A stretch of DNA of 34,259 nt, taken from positions 1 through 34,259 of the forward strand of contig CAZUCD010000020.1 of assembly GCA_964618855.1 (NCBI GenBank), written 5' to 3'. Every line of letters starts with the position of its first letter. Positions within the stretch are counted from its first letter, which is position 1. This document shows positions 16,904-25,149 of this stretch, piece after piece. This DNA comes from CAZUCD01 sp964618855 (GTDB lineage: Bacteria > Sumerlaeota > Sumerlaeia > SLMS01 > JANRJK01). Position numbers and translations under genes: made by a program. The notes beneath the pieces are model-generated. The model ran no database searches, was not told the DNA's origin, and saw only the letters and a list, made by a program, of their open reading frames with translations.

Positions 16904-18236
16904 CGGAGGTCGCCTTCTCGGCCGAGCGCCCGCGGATCGAGCGCCTGCCGATGCTGTGGTAGTCGAACCCGAGCCGCTCCATCCGGTCCAGGGCATAGAT
17001 GTTCCGCCCGTCGAAGATCACCGGCTGGCGCATCGTCTCCTGAATCTTCTCGAGGTTCAGAAGCTTGAACTCGTTCCACTCGGTCATGATGACGAGGACG
17101 TCGGCGTCGCGGGCAACCTCATATGCGCTCTTGAGGAAGGCCACCTCGGCGGGCACCATCTTCCTGGCGTTTTCCATCGCGATCGGATCGTACGTCTTGA
17201 TCTTCGCCCCCTTGGCGTGCAGCGCCTTGATGACCTCGACGGACTTGGCGTCGCGCATGTCGTCCGTGTTCGGCTTGAAGGCGAGCCCGAGCACGCCGAC
17301 GGACATGCCAGAGACGGTGCCGCCGAACGCGTCGAGGATGCGCTGCACGAACCGCGGCGTGCGGACGTCGTTCGTCGCGACAACGGCCTCGAGGATGTCA
17401 ATCTTCTCACCCAGCTTCTTCGCCGTGTGGATGAGCGACAGCGTGTCCTTCGGAAAGCACGATCCCCCGTAGCCGAGCCCGGCCTGGAGGAACTCCTTGC
17501 CGATGCGCTGGTCGGCGCCCATGCCCTTGGCGACCAGGGCGACGTCGGCCCCGACGCGCTCGCAGATGTCGGCGATGGAGTTGATGAAGCTGATCTTCGT
17601 GGCGAGGAATGCGTTGCTGGCGTACTTTATGAGCTCGGCGCTGAACACGTCGGTGATGAGCATCGGGCGCTCGAGTGGCGCGTAAAGCTCCAACAGCGCC
17701 ATCGCGACCGTCTGGCGCGGCGCGCCGATCACGATGCGGTCCGGGTGGAAGCTGTCCTGGATCGCGGAGCCCTCGCGCAGGAACTCGGGGTTCGAGACCA
17801 CGTCGAACTCGACCGCCATCCGCTTGTTCTTCTCGATCACGCGCTTGACGAAGTCCCCCGTCCCGACGGGGACCGTGGACTTGTTGACGACGATCTTGTA
17901 GCTGTCGATGGCGTGGGCGATTTCGGTCGCGGCGGACTCGACCTGGCTGAGGTCGGTCGACCCGTCTGCGGCGGGCGGCGTGCCCACGGCGATGAAGACG
18001 ACGGTCGACCGGCGGACTCCCTCGGCCGTGTTCGTCGAGAACGTCAGCCGGCCCTCCTCGACGTTGCGCTTCACCATCTCCTCGAGACCAGGCTCGTAGA
18101 TCGGCATGATGCCCTGGCGAAGGCGCTCGACCTTTCCGGCATCCTTGTCAACGCACACCACATCGTTGCCGAGGTCGGCGAAGACGGCTCCGGTCGTCAG
18201 TCCAACGTAGCCGGTTCCAATGACGCATACGTACAC
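16884..18236 (-). CDS. ugd: UDP-glucose 6-dehydrogenase
   Basis: Oxidises UDP-glucose to UDP-glucuronate with two NAD+, feeding capsule, exopolysaccharide and nucleotide-sugar synthesis. The 450-residue length is typical. It has the N-terminal Rossmann motif GTGYVG (residues 7-12), 'FIAVGTPP', 'KSTVPVGTGD', 'NPEFLREGSAIQD', the catalytic Cys260 in 'GYGGSCFPKD', and a UDP-binding C-terminal domain ('LGLAFKPNTDDMRDA'). The start is the GTG at 18236: it begins the conserved sequence directly (VYVCVIGTGYVG), and GGAG lies seven bases upstream. A frame running to 18461 would add 75 residues of Pro/Arg-rich translation through a G-rich intergenic stretch and is rejected. It is the first gene of the ugd-deoC-DUF1232 cluster, divergent from dxs. 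Confidence 0.95.
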   Translation of the reverse strand: MYVCVIGTGYVGLTTGAVFADLGNDVVCVDKDAGKVERLRQGIMPIYEPGLEEMVKRNVEEGRLTFSTNTAEGVRRSTVVFIAVGTPPAADGSTDLSQVESAATEIAHAIDSYKIVVNKSTVPVGTGDFVKRVIEKNKRMAVEFDVVSNPEFLREGSAIQDSFHPDRIVIGAPRQTVAMALLELYAPLERPMLITDVFSAELIKYASNAFLATKISFINSIADICERVGADVALVAKGMGADQRIGKEFLQAGLGYGGSCFPKDTLSLIHTAKKLGEKIDILEAVVATNDVRTPRFVQRILDAFGGTVSGMSVGVLGLAFKPNTDDMRDAKSVEVIKALHAKGAKIKTYDPIAMENARKMVPAEVAFLKSAYEVARDADVLVIMTEWNEFKLLNLEKIQETMRQPVIFDGRNIYALDRMERLGFDYHSIGRRSIRGRSAEKATSDGRARV

Positions 18237-18551
18237 GGAGGAACTCCGAAAGTCGAATTGCGGGCGTCGGCCCGCTTCCAAAGGGGAATGGGAATGTGCG
18301 TCCCGCGGGGCGGGGGGTCGCAAGGGGGAATCGGGATTCGGGGATCGGGTTTTAGGGGGTCGGGGACCGGATCCCGCAGTGCTGATGCGCGTCGAGGACC
18401 CCGCACGCGCCGGACGGGGGATGAGCAATGGGATTGCGCGCCGTTTCGCCGGTCGGGACAATCAACAGTTTACTTGTTTACCCTCAGGCGTCCCAAGGGG
18501 GCACGCTTGCAGAACCAAGGCCACGACAGGACCTCGCCCGATCGGGCACCG
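18237..18551. other. Divergent ugd/dxs intergenic region with G-run cluster
   Basis: This 315-base stretch holds no gene. At 18307-18365 there are eight runs of three or more G on the + strand, separated by one to seven bases, with a loose repeat of the form GGGATC/GGGATTC. This fits the general quadruplex pattern. Nearer to dxs is an A+T-rich spot with the direct repeat GTTTAC (18468-18473 and 18476-18481), a possible promoter region for dxs. No riboswitch fold is recognisable. Confidence 0.6.
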
Positions 18552-20540
18552 ATGACCTCACACTCCGAATCCCTTCCGGCGCTCGCCGGTTCCGCGGCAT
18601 CCGCCACGGGCTACAGCATTACCCCCGCCTCGATCCTGCCGACGATCACGTCGCCCTCCCAGGTGCGCGACCTGACGGAGGAACAGTTGATCCGCCTGGC
18701 TCGGGAGGTGCGCGACCGCATCATCGAGGTCGTGGCGAACAAGGGTGGGCACTTCGGCGCCCCGCTCGGCGCGGTGGACATCACCGTGGCGCTCCTTCAC
18801 TGCTTCAACGTCCCGCATGATCGCGTGGCTTGGGACACGGGGCACCAGGCGTACGCGTGGAAGCTCCTGACCGGGCGCAACGCGGACTTCGATTCCCTGC
18901 GCCAGTACAAGGGCCTGTCGGGCTTCCTGAAGCGGACGGAGAGCGAGTGCGACACGTTCGGTGCAGGGCATGCCTCGACGAGCATCGCCGCCGCCGTCGG
19001 CATGGCGTTCGCCCGCGACCAGCAAAAGACCGACCGCCGCTGCATCGCCGTCATCGGCGATGGCGCCATGACGGGAGGCCTGGCCTACGAGGCGCTGAAC
19101 AACGCCGGGCTCCGCAAGACCGACGTCACCGTCATCCTGAACGACAACGAGATGTCGATCAGCGACAACGTGTGGGTGCTGCACAAGGTGCTGAACAAGT
19201 TCATCACGGACCCCAACTACAACCGCGTCCGCAGCGAGATCGCCGGCATCCTCTCGCGCAAGCCGTTCGGCGACACGATCAGCGAGGTCGCCCACCGCGT
19301 CGAGGAGTCCATCAAGGGACTCGTCGTGCCGGGGCTCTTCTTCGAACAGCTCGGGTTCCGCTACATTGGCCCCATCGACGGGCACAACATCCCCGAGATG
19401 GTCTCGATCCTGAAGAAGGCGCGCGACCTTAAGGGCCCGATCCTCCTCCACATGATCACGAAGAAGGGGAAGGGGTACTCATACGCCGAGGCGGACCCGA
19501 TCAAGTACCACGCGGCGGCCAACATGAAGATCGAGACCGGCGAGATGGCGAAGTCGAACGCCCCGCCGGCCTACACCAAGGTCTTTGGCGACACCCTGGC
19601 CGAGCTCGGGGACGAGGACCCGCGCATCATCGCGATTACCGCGGCCATGCCGCAGGGCACCGGCACGGATATCTTCCACAAGCGCCATCCCGAGCGGTTC
19701 TACGACATCGGGATCGCGGAGGCTTCCGGCGTGACGATCGCGGCGGGCATGGCCTGCGAGGGCCTCAAGCCTTTCGTCGCGATCTACTCGACCTTCCTCC
19801 AGCGCGCCTACGACCAGATCGTGCACGACGTGGCTCTCCAGCACCTGCCCGTGCGGTTCGTGCTCGACCGGGGTGGCCTCGTGGGTGCCGACGGCCCGAC
19901 GCACCATGGCGTGCTCGACCTCAGCTACCTCCGCGTGATTCCCGAAATGGTGGTGATGGCCCCGAAGGACGAGCAGGAACTCCGCCGCATGACGCGCACG
20001 ATGGCTGAGTACGACAAGGGCCCCTCCGCCATGCGTTACCCGCGCGGGAACTCCAGCGGGAAGATCGACATCACCAACACGCCCTACCCCGCGATTCCGA
20101 TCGGCGAGTCCGAGACGATCCAACGGGGCAGCCGCATCGCCCTCATTGGCATCGGGCTGATGGTCTCGCACTTTGAGGAGGCGGCCGCAGCGCTCGGGAA
20201 GAAGCTCGGACATCCGGTGACCGTGGTGAACGCGCGGTTCGTCAAGCCACTCGACCTCACCATGCTCCGTGAGGTCGCCGAGTCCCACGACTTCGTCTTC
20301 ACCGCCGAGGACAACAGCGTTGTCGGCGGATTCGGAAGCGCCGTGAACGAGGCGCTCCTGGAGATGGGGATCGACAAGCGCGCCCGCGTCTTTGGCATCC
20401 CGGACCGCTGGGTGGACCACGGCCAGCCGAAGGAGCTCTACGCGGAGCTCGGGCTGCTTGGCAGCCAACTCGCGGACCGCGTCGCAGCCATCGTCGAGGG
20501 GCGGAACGACCCGTTCGCTCAAAGTTGCGCCGCGCACTGA
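18552..20540 (+). CDS. dxs: 1-deoxy-D-xylulose-5-phosphate synthase
   Basis: A thiamine-diphosphate enzyme that condenses pyruvate and glyceraldehyde-3-phosphate, the first step of the MEP isoprenoid pathway. At 662 residues it is slightly longer than usual, due to about 30 extra N-terminal residues before 'ITSPSQVRDLTEEQL'. Motifs are 'VVANKGGHFGAPLGAVDIT', 'WDTGHQAYAWKLLTG', the ThDP/Mg motif 'GDGAMTGGLAYEALNNAG' (from about residue 168), the catalytic Glu390 in 'GIAEASGVTIAAGMA', and 'LDRGGLVGADGPTHHG'. The start is ATG 18552. The same frame stays open far upstream (to 16956) only because it runs antisense through ugd, so that extension is discarded. It is transcribed away from ugd and followed by a perfect palindrome at 20551. 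Confidence 0.96.
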   Translation: MTSHSESLPALAGSAASATGYSITPASILPTITSPSQVRDLTEEQLIRLAREVRDRIIEVVANKGGHFGAPLGAVDITVALLHCFNVPHDRVAWDTGHQAYAWKLLTGRNADFDSLRQYKGLSGFLKRTESECDTFGAGHASTSIAAAVGMAFARDQQKTDRRCIAVIGDGAMTGGLAYEALNNAGLRKTDVTVILNDNEMSISDNVWVLHKVLNKFITDPNYNRVRSEIAGILSRKPFGDTISEVAHRVEESIKGLVVPGLFFEQLGFRYIGPIDGHNIPEMVSILKKARDLKGPILLHMITKKGKGYSYAEADPIKYHAAANMKIETGEMAKSNAPPAYTKVFGDTLAELGDEDPRIIAITAAMPQGTGTDIFHKRHPERFYDIGIAEASGVTIAAGMACEGLKPFVAIYSTFLQRAYDQIVHDVALQHLPVRFVLDRGGLVGADGPTHHGVLDLSYLRVIPEMVVMAPKDEQELRRMTRTMAEYDKGPSAMRYPRGNSSGKIDITNTPYPAIPIGESETIQRGSRIALIGIGLMVSHFEEAAAALGKKLGHPVTVVNARFVKPLDLTMLREVAESHDFVFTAEDNSVVGGFGSAVNEALLEMGIDKRARVFGIPDRWVDHGQPKELYAELGLLGSQLADRVAAIVEGRNDPFAQSCAAH

Positions 20541-20550
20541 AGGTCCGCCG

Positions 20551-20564
20551 CCGGCACGTGCCGG
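20551..20564. promoter_or_regulatory. Perfect 14-base palindrome CCGGCACGTGCCGG
   Basis: It lies ten bases after the dxs stop and 83 bases before the next start, and has a central CACGTG. No T-run follows. It may be a protein-binding site for the downstream gene, or contribute to a 3' end. The same GGCACGTG core occurs in the hairpin at 4096-4132. Confidence 0.4.
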
Positions 20565-20646
20565 TGACGGTTCCGGTCCCGTAGTTGCATACTGTCCGGA
20601 ATCCGAGCCCCCGAAGGTTCGAAACCGGGCCAGGAGCGTTTCACGG

Positions 20647-22161
20647 ATGCGACGGGACGTTGCATGCATGCGCCGGGGCATGATTGCCGCGGCGCTTTTC
20701 GAGGCTGGCGCCGTCCAGGCGCAGCAGCTCAACACGGTGGACCTCCTCACATTTGGGGGAGCCGCGGATGATTCCGCGCTCTCCGTCGACGCCTATGGGG
20801 GAAGCCACCCCCGGGACCTCGTGTTCGCCGGATCCTACCTCGGGCCGATGTCGCTTCCGGCGCCAGCAGGCGGGACCTTCGTCCTCCCCCATGGCGGGCA
20901 GATCGACAGCTTCGCGGCGATGTACCGACCGGGAAATGGCCATGTGGATTGGAGATTCGTCTCCACCGGTGCGCTGCGTCAGGAGGGCCCCGGCATCCAT
21001 GCGATGGCGGATGGGCGCATCGCCTTCGTGACCGCGGTGGAGGGTCTCTCCGTCATCGCCCCCGGGGAACCGGAGGAATTGACCATCTCGTCCGTCGATG
21101 GTTCGTTCGATCCTGTGCTCTGTGTGCTGGACGAAGGGGGCGTGATGCTGGCCCACGACTGGATTTTCGGGCCACTCACAAGCCTCGTCCGCGGGTTCGC
21201 GTCCGCGGGGGACGGATCGCTCACGGCGTGCGTCTATGGACGCGGCGAGATGACCGTCGGCTTCGGCACGGCGAACGCGCAGACTGTGACCCCGACGGAT
21301 GACAAGTTCGACACGTTCGTGGTGCGGTACGATGCTTCGTTGGTGCCGCTGTGGCTTCGTGCGAACGGTGGTGCGGACGACGACTTCTACTATGCCGCCG
21401 CGACGTCGATCGGGAGCGAGACGATCATCGCGGGGCAGTTCAAGGACACTTCGATCTTCTCGCGCGGGCAGTTCGACTCGGTCACGCTGTCATCGACGGG
21501 GGACTTCGATGGCCATGTCGGGCGCTATGGCAGCGGGGGCGAGCTTCGATGGGCCCGCAGATTCGGCGGAACGGGGGCGGAGAACATCCTTTCCGTGACG
21601 GAACTCCCCGACGGGGACGCCATCCTGTGCGGGCTGTTCTCGGGCAGCACGGTGCTTCCCTCGGCGGCCGGCGGCAGCTTCATCCTGCACTCGGCCGGGG
21701 GGACGGACGCGCTCGTGGCCCGGGTGCGCCTCAGCGACGGCCTGTTCGTCTGGGCGAGGTCCTACGGCAGCGGGGGCGACGACGCGGCGCAGGACTGCGC
21801 CGTCGTTCCAGGCACGGCGAACCGGGTCGTCGTCGCAGGGTCATTCCGGGGTGTCCTGCGCGAGGGCACGACGACGCTCCTCACGTCGCGGGGCGGCTCG
21901 GACGTCTTTGCCATCGCGCTCGACACGGTCAACGGGACCAGGGCGACTCCCGCGCTGCAGGCGGGGGGGACGGGTAATGACGTGCCGACGGGCGCAACCG
22001 GACTGCTGAACCGAAGGGCGGCCATTGTGGGGAGTTTCTCCACCGGCGCGAGCTTTGGCAGCCTCCCTCCGGTTGCCACGAACGGCGGAACCGATGGGTT
22101 TGTGTGGACGCTCGCACTGGACGGTCCCGCCGGGGCGACCACATGGGATTCCTACGAATAG
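20647..22161 (+). CDS. Secreted beta-propeller (SBBP-like repeat) protein
   Basis: A 504-residue exported protein. ATG 20647 is preferred because AGGAG lies ten bases upstream (20632-20636). The N-terminus (MRRDVACMRRGMIAAALFEAG..VQAQ) is a plausible signal peptide, cleaved after 'VQAQ'. ATG 20668 and 20680 are alternatives. The rest consists of about seven repeats of 55-65 residues built on 'D-x-F-x-x-x-Y/L', 'W-x-R/W-x-x-GG-x-x-D-D' and 'I-x-x-G-x-F-x-G-S/T', for example 'LRANGGADDDFYYAAATS', 'ARRFGGTGAENILSVTEL' and 'ARSYGSGGDDAAQDCAVV'. This is the SBBP type of repeat, which folds into a propeller. No enzymatic residues are evident; a role in binding at the cell surface is a guess. Confidence 0.8.
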   Translation: MRRDVACMRRGMIAAALFEAGAVQAQQLNTVDLLTFGGAADDSALSVDAYGGSHPRDLVFAGSYLGPMSLPAPAGGTFVLPHGGQIDSFAAMYRPGNGHVDWRFVSTGALRQEGPGIHAMADGRIAFVTAVEGLSVIAPGEPEELTISSVDGSFDPVLCVLDEGGVMLAHDWIFGPLTSLVRGFASAGDGSLTACVYGRGEMTVGFGTANAQTVTPTDDKFDTFVVRYDASLVPLWLRANGGADDDFYYAAATSIGSETIIAGQFKDTSIFSRGQFDSVTLSSTGDFDGHVGRYGSGGELRWARRFGGTGAENILSVTELPDGDAILCGLFSGSTVLPSAAGGSFILHSAGGTDALVARVRLSDGLFVWARSYGSGGDDAAQDCAVVPGTANRVVVAGSFRGVLREGTTTLLTSRGGSDVFAIALDTVNGTRATPALQAGGTGNDVPTGATGLLNRRAAIVGSFSTGASFGSLPPVATNGGTDGFVWTLALDGPAGATTWDSYE

Positions 22162-22296
22162 CGCAGAAAACCCGGACTCCGCCCCATCCCCGTTCGCGCG
22201 GTTTTTCCTCGACGGTCTCCAGTCCCGGTGGCCTAGTCGCGTCGCATCATCGCCCCAGAGGGCATTTCCGACACTGCTCCCCCACCGGCCCGGACC

Positions 22297-23010
22297 ATGA
22301 ACGAGCTCGACCCATCGAAGAAGGATGAACTCGGCGACTCCAGCTACAGCGACTACAAGGGGCACTCCGGCAACATCATCGATCCGAAGTACGGCGAGGT
22401 CGGCAACGCGGACCTCGAAAGCATGTATGTCAAGCCGACGGCGAACAAGCAGGCGTCCATACAGCGCCGCGTGAATATGGAGGCGGTCGAGAAGAGCCGC
22501 CTTTCCGGCTGCCAGATGTGGCTGATCGCCATCGCGGTGGTCCTGGGCCTGATCGTCGGCGGGCTGCACTTCACCCGGAACGTCGTGCTGGACACCAACG
22601 GCGACGAACAGGATGTCACGAACCTGCAGTGGCTGATGCACTTCTTCACGCGCACGGAGCGCGTCGCGATGCTCGAGGGCTTCGATCCCGAGTACCGCCG
22701 CTACTTTGTCACGGTCGAGCGAATCCAGCACATCCACGCGGTCGCCGAGGCGCAGCGCGTCTCGGGTGAGCGCATCCTGCGCCCTGAGCAGATGGTGGAC
22801 CGCAGCCTGATCAACGCGGCCTGGGAGCGCGATGGGTGGGGCACGCCCATCGAGATCGTGGTCGAGGGTGGGACGCTACGGATCATCAGCGGCGGCCAGG
22901 ACCGCTTCACCCGCAATGAGGATGACATCACGATCGAGAACGGCACGCTCAAGCGGCCGGTCAAGTTCATGAACATGGAACTGGAGCGCGAGACGCCGGG
23001 GGGAAGGTGA
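22297..23010 (+). CDS. Single-TM protein with pseudopilin-like C-terminal motif
   Basis: A 237-residue protein not matched to a named family. Residues 1-72 are hydrophilic and cytoplasmic by charge. One membrane helix spans about 73-91 ('QMWLIAIAVVLGLIVGGLH'). Residues 92-237 would be periplasmic. The segment from 176 ('WERDGWGTPI', then 'LRIISGGQD', then 'NEDDI') closely follows the end of major pseudopilins of type II secretion (D-x-W-G-x-P, then S-x-G-x-D, then E-D-D-I). However, the N-terminus lacks a prepilin leader with its Gly-Phe-x-x-x-Glu cleavage site, and the helix is internal, so it is not itself a processed pilin. No secretion genes are next to it. It ends before a G-rich stretch and the terminator at 23131. 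Confidence 0.75.
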   Translation: MNELDPSKKDELGDSSYSDYKGHSGNIIDPKYGEVGNADLESMYVKPTANKQASIQRRVNMEAVEKSRLSGCQMWLIAIAVVLGLIVGGLHFTRNVVLDTNGDEQDVTNLQWLMHFFTRTERVAMLEGFDPEYRRYFVTVERIQHIHAVAEAQRVSGERILRPEQMVDRSLINAAWERDGWGTPIEIVVEGGTLRIISGGQDRFTRNEDDITIENGTLKRPVKFMNMELERETPGGR

Positions 23011-23024
23011 GCGCCGGAGGCCAC

Positions 23025-23087
23025 GGGCCGGGGATCAGGGGAAGGGCTTCGGGGGCAGCAGGGGTAGGGTCCTGAAGGGTAGTGGGG
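23025..23087 (+). other. G-run cluster, potential quadruplex, in the 3' region
   Basis: Nine runs of three to five G with short spacers lie just after the stop at 23010 and before the terminator at 23131. It resembles the run cluster at 18307-18365 in composition (GGGGATC, GGGGATCA). No coding potential is credible here. Confidence 0.5.
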
Positions 23088-23130
23088 CTCCCGATGCTGG
23101 ACGAAGGACACAATGGAAGCAAAAAGAAGA

Positions 23131-23160
23131 GGGGGGCGGGGCTTTGTGGCCCCGCCCCCC
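23131..23160. terminator. Bidirectional intrinsic terminator
   Basis: A 12-bp perfect G+C stem (23131-23142 with 23149-23160) has a six-base loop, TTTGTG. Read on the minus strand it is followed by TCTTCTTTTT, a good T-run for the gene ending at 23235. On the plus strand it is followed by GTTGATTTT, serving the gene ending at 23010. Confidence 0.85.
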
Positions 23161-23234
23161 GTTGATTTTGGGTCTGCATCGCGATCCGGATCCGAGTCCA
23201 TGACCTCCGGTCCCTGTCCACTGGCCTCCGCTTC

Positions 23235-24302
23235 CTACTCCTCCGGCTGATCCTCTCCAGCCAGGGGGTTGAGAGGCTCGTCCTCCTCGGCGGAGGTGCC
23301 GGGGACGGGTGTGGGTGCGGGGGTGAAGGCCGCGGCGATCTCCTTCGAGGCACGCAGGGCCAGCGCCAGGTTGACCGCGTTCTGGCGCATCTGCGTGACG
23401 TAGTGCGCTGGGTCGGGCTCGCCTGAGGTCATCGGGTCGATCAGGACCGAGCGCATGGGAACCTCGAGCGTCATGCGCAGGAGTGGCAGCGGCAGCGCGC
23501 CGGGATAGCGCAGCAGCACCGGGTTGTTCGCGTCTGAGAGCTCCTTGCGGAAGCGCTCGTACTCCTGCGGCGTGGGCTCGCGGTCCGTTGTGTTGGACAG
23601 GTAACCTGCGACACCGATGCCGAACCGCTCCAGGAAGGGCTCCAGACCCGGGGACACGAGATAGACCTGCGTGCCCTTGTAGGGGGAGAGCAGCCGCTCC
23701 ATCTGGGCTTCGAGTCTGGCGAGTTCCGCGTCGTAGGCTTCGAGGTTCTTCTCGATGTTGGCAGCGCGGGACTTGTGAATCTTGGAGAGTTCCGTGGCCA
23801 GAACCTTCACATCTGTGCGGGCACGGGTGATGTCCGTCCAGTAGAACCTGAACTGCCCGTTGGGGTTCGCGGATGCGTCGTGCAGCTTGATGACGGGGTA
23901 CTTGCCGGACTTCTCGGCGGGGATCTTCTCGGCGATCCACTTGTCCTCGGGCCCGCCGTAGAGGAAGAGCGAGGTTGCGGCCGCCATTTGGGCCGTCTGG
24001 ACATCGCCCAACTGGCTGGGCGCCAGAACGGCGTTGCCGTAGAAGAGTGCCGCGGGGCGCTCGACGTCCTTCAGGAGCGCACCGGCCCAACAGTTGATCG
24101 CCGCAAACGACGTGACGGTCGTCTGGCGGGCGGTCTCGAAGTAGGGCTGGGCCTTGTTGCGGTCCCCGGCGGCGCCCTGGGCGGGTGCAGAAGTCGTGAG
24201 GCCCACCGAAGCCGTGAACGCCAGGAGCGCAAGCGCCATCCCCCGGAGCGCCCCGGCAGCGCCGCCTGCACGGGCGGGACGCCCGTGCCACCCTGGCCGC
24301 AT
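23235..24302 (-). CDS. ZnuA/TroA-like secreted binding protein lacking the metal ligands
   Basis: A 355-residue protein with a signal peptide (hydrophobic core 'MALALLAFTASVGLTTS', cleavage near 'APAQG'). The order of features follows cluster A-I metal-binding proteins: 'TTVTSFAAINCWAGALL' at the start, 'TSLFLYGGPEDKWIAEKI', a long central helix ('ELSKIHKSRAANIEKNLEAYDAEL', cited by its ends), 'SPGLEPFLERFGI', and 'VLIDPMTSGEPDPAHYVTQMRQNAVNLALAL'-type ending. At the three places where ZnuA/TroA carry a histidine ligand this protein reads 'NAVLAPS', 'FRFYWTD' and 'VSPGLEPF', so the canonical site is gone. The ATG at 24302 follows the rpmG stop by two bases; a second in-frame Met at 24239 is possible. 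The tail (315-355) is Pro/Glu-rich. The fold assignment comes from aligning motifs by eye. Confidence 0.75.
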   Translation of the reverse strand: MRPGWHGRPARAGGAAGALRGMALALLAFTASVGLTTSAPAQGAAGDRNKAQPYFETARQTTVTSFAAINCWAGALLKDVERPAALFYGNAVLAPSQLGDVQTAQMAAATSLFLYGGPEDKWIAEKIPAEKSGKYPVIKLHDASANPNGQFRFYWTDITRARTDVKVLATELSKIHKSRAANIEKNLEAYDAELARLEAQMERLLSPYKGTQVYLVSPGLEPFLERFGIGVAGYLSNTTDREPTPQEYERFRKELSDANNPVLLRYPGALPLPLLRMTLEVPMRSVLIDPMTSGEPDPAHYVTQMRQNAVNLALALRASKEIAAAFTPAPTPVPGTSAEEDEPLNPLAGEDQPEE

Positions 24303-24304
24303 GG

Positions 24305-24487
24305 TTACTTGACTTCCTTGTGCAGCGTGTACTTGCGCTGGAACTTGTTGTACTTCATGAGCTGCAAGCGCTCGGTGGTGTTCTTCTTGTTCTTCTTGGT
24401 GACGTAGCGGGAGACGCCCGGAATGTCGCTGTCGCGCGACTCCGTGCACTCCAGGATCACCTGCACGCGATTGCCCTTCTTGGCCAT
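24305..24487 (-). CDS. rpmG: 50S ribosomal protein L33 (bL33), zinc-free type
   Basis: This small ribosomal protein of 60 residues has the family core 'RYVTKKNKKNTTERLQLMKYN' (given by its ends: RYVTKKNKKN and LQLMKY) and the ending 'KYTLHKE'. Zinc-binding L33 has two CxxC pairs. Here only Cys13 remains of the first (CTES) and the second is replaced by 'YNKFQ', so this is the C-minus form that does not need zinc. The start is ATG 24487, immediately before MAKKGNRVQ; the longer frame upstream is not supported. It is the first gene of a two-gene unit: its stop is two bases from the next start, and AAGGA inside its last codons can serve as that gene's ribosome-binding site. Confidence 0.96.
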   Translation of the reverse strand: MAKKGNRVQVILECTESRDSDIPGVSRYVTKKNKKNTTERLQLMKYNKFQRKYTLHKEVK

Positions 24488-25149
24488 GGTCCTTGAACCT
24501 CTCGATGCTGGGCGGGCCACCGTGCTGCCTAGGGCCTGCGCCCTCCGGGGCGTATCCCCGGGAAGCCGGGGAAAGTAGGGGCGACCGCTCCCGCCCCGCA
24601 AGGTGAATTGCTTGAAAGATCGACATCATCAACTCCGCATCCTTGGAGTGTCCGGCTTGCTTATGAATCGACGACGGGGTCCGGGAGGGGTTTGGCCGCC
24701 CGTGAGGGGTCGCTCCCGGGGAAGATACGCAAGGATGGCGCCCGACTTCATCCTGTCCAAGTCGCCAGAATCCCGCGCCACTGGAACTGGCTGAAACCGC
24801 TCTCTTTAGGGCTTGCGAAGACCGCCTTCGAGCGAGTAGAAAACGGGCTGCCCCAAGTGCGTCCAGTTTTTCGAGCAAGCACAACCCTCACACGTGGCGG
24901 CTCGTCCGAGGCTAATGTTCAGCTCGGACGCGTCCCGGGGCATTCGGCTCATCCTCCGCGACTCATGCGCGTCCCGGGAAGATTCCGAAGCCCGCAGCGT
25001 GGTGCGATGCGCAAGCATCATGGCAGTAAACCCGGAGTATGAACGTCCGCTCAGGACAACGCCTCGATCCGATCCGGCCAGCGTGGCCACGGCCCCACCC
25101 TCGACCCATCATCCCGCGCGTCTCGCGCGGAGAACAAAGGACCTCACAC
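24488..25149. other. 662-base divergent intergenic region
   Basis: I see no gene, tRNA or known riboswitch here. It must contain the rpmG promoter on the minus strand and the promoter of the large secreted protein on the plus strand. Visible structure: an exact inverted repeat CGTCCGAG/CTCGGACG at 24903-24910 and 24923-24930 with a 12-base loop, and a direct repeat GCGTCCCGGG at 24930-24939 and 24969-24978. Short frames in it lack codon bias and are not called. Confidence 0.6.

Noticed and set aside
16956..18551. 532-codon in-frame extension upstream of dxs
   Set aside because: It runs antisense through ugd; the DXS family begins at about residue 30 after ATG 18552.
24603..25042. Short frames in the 662-base intergenic region
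   Set aside because: No ribosome-binding site, no codon bias and no similarity; not called as genes.
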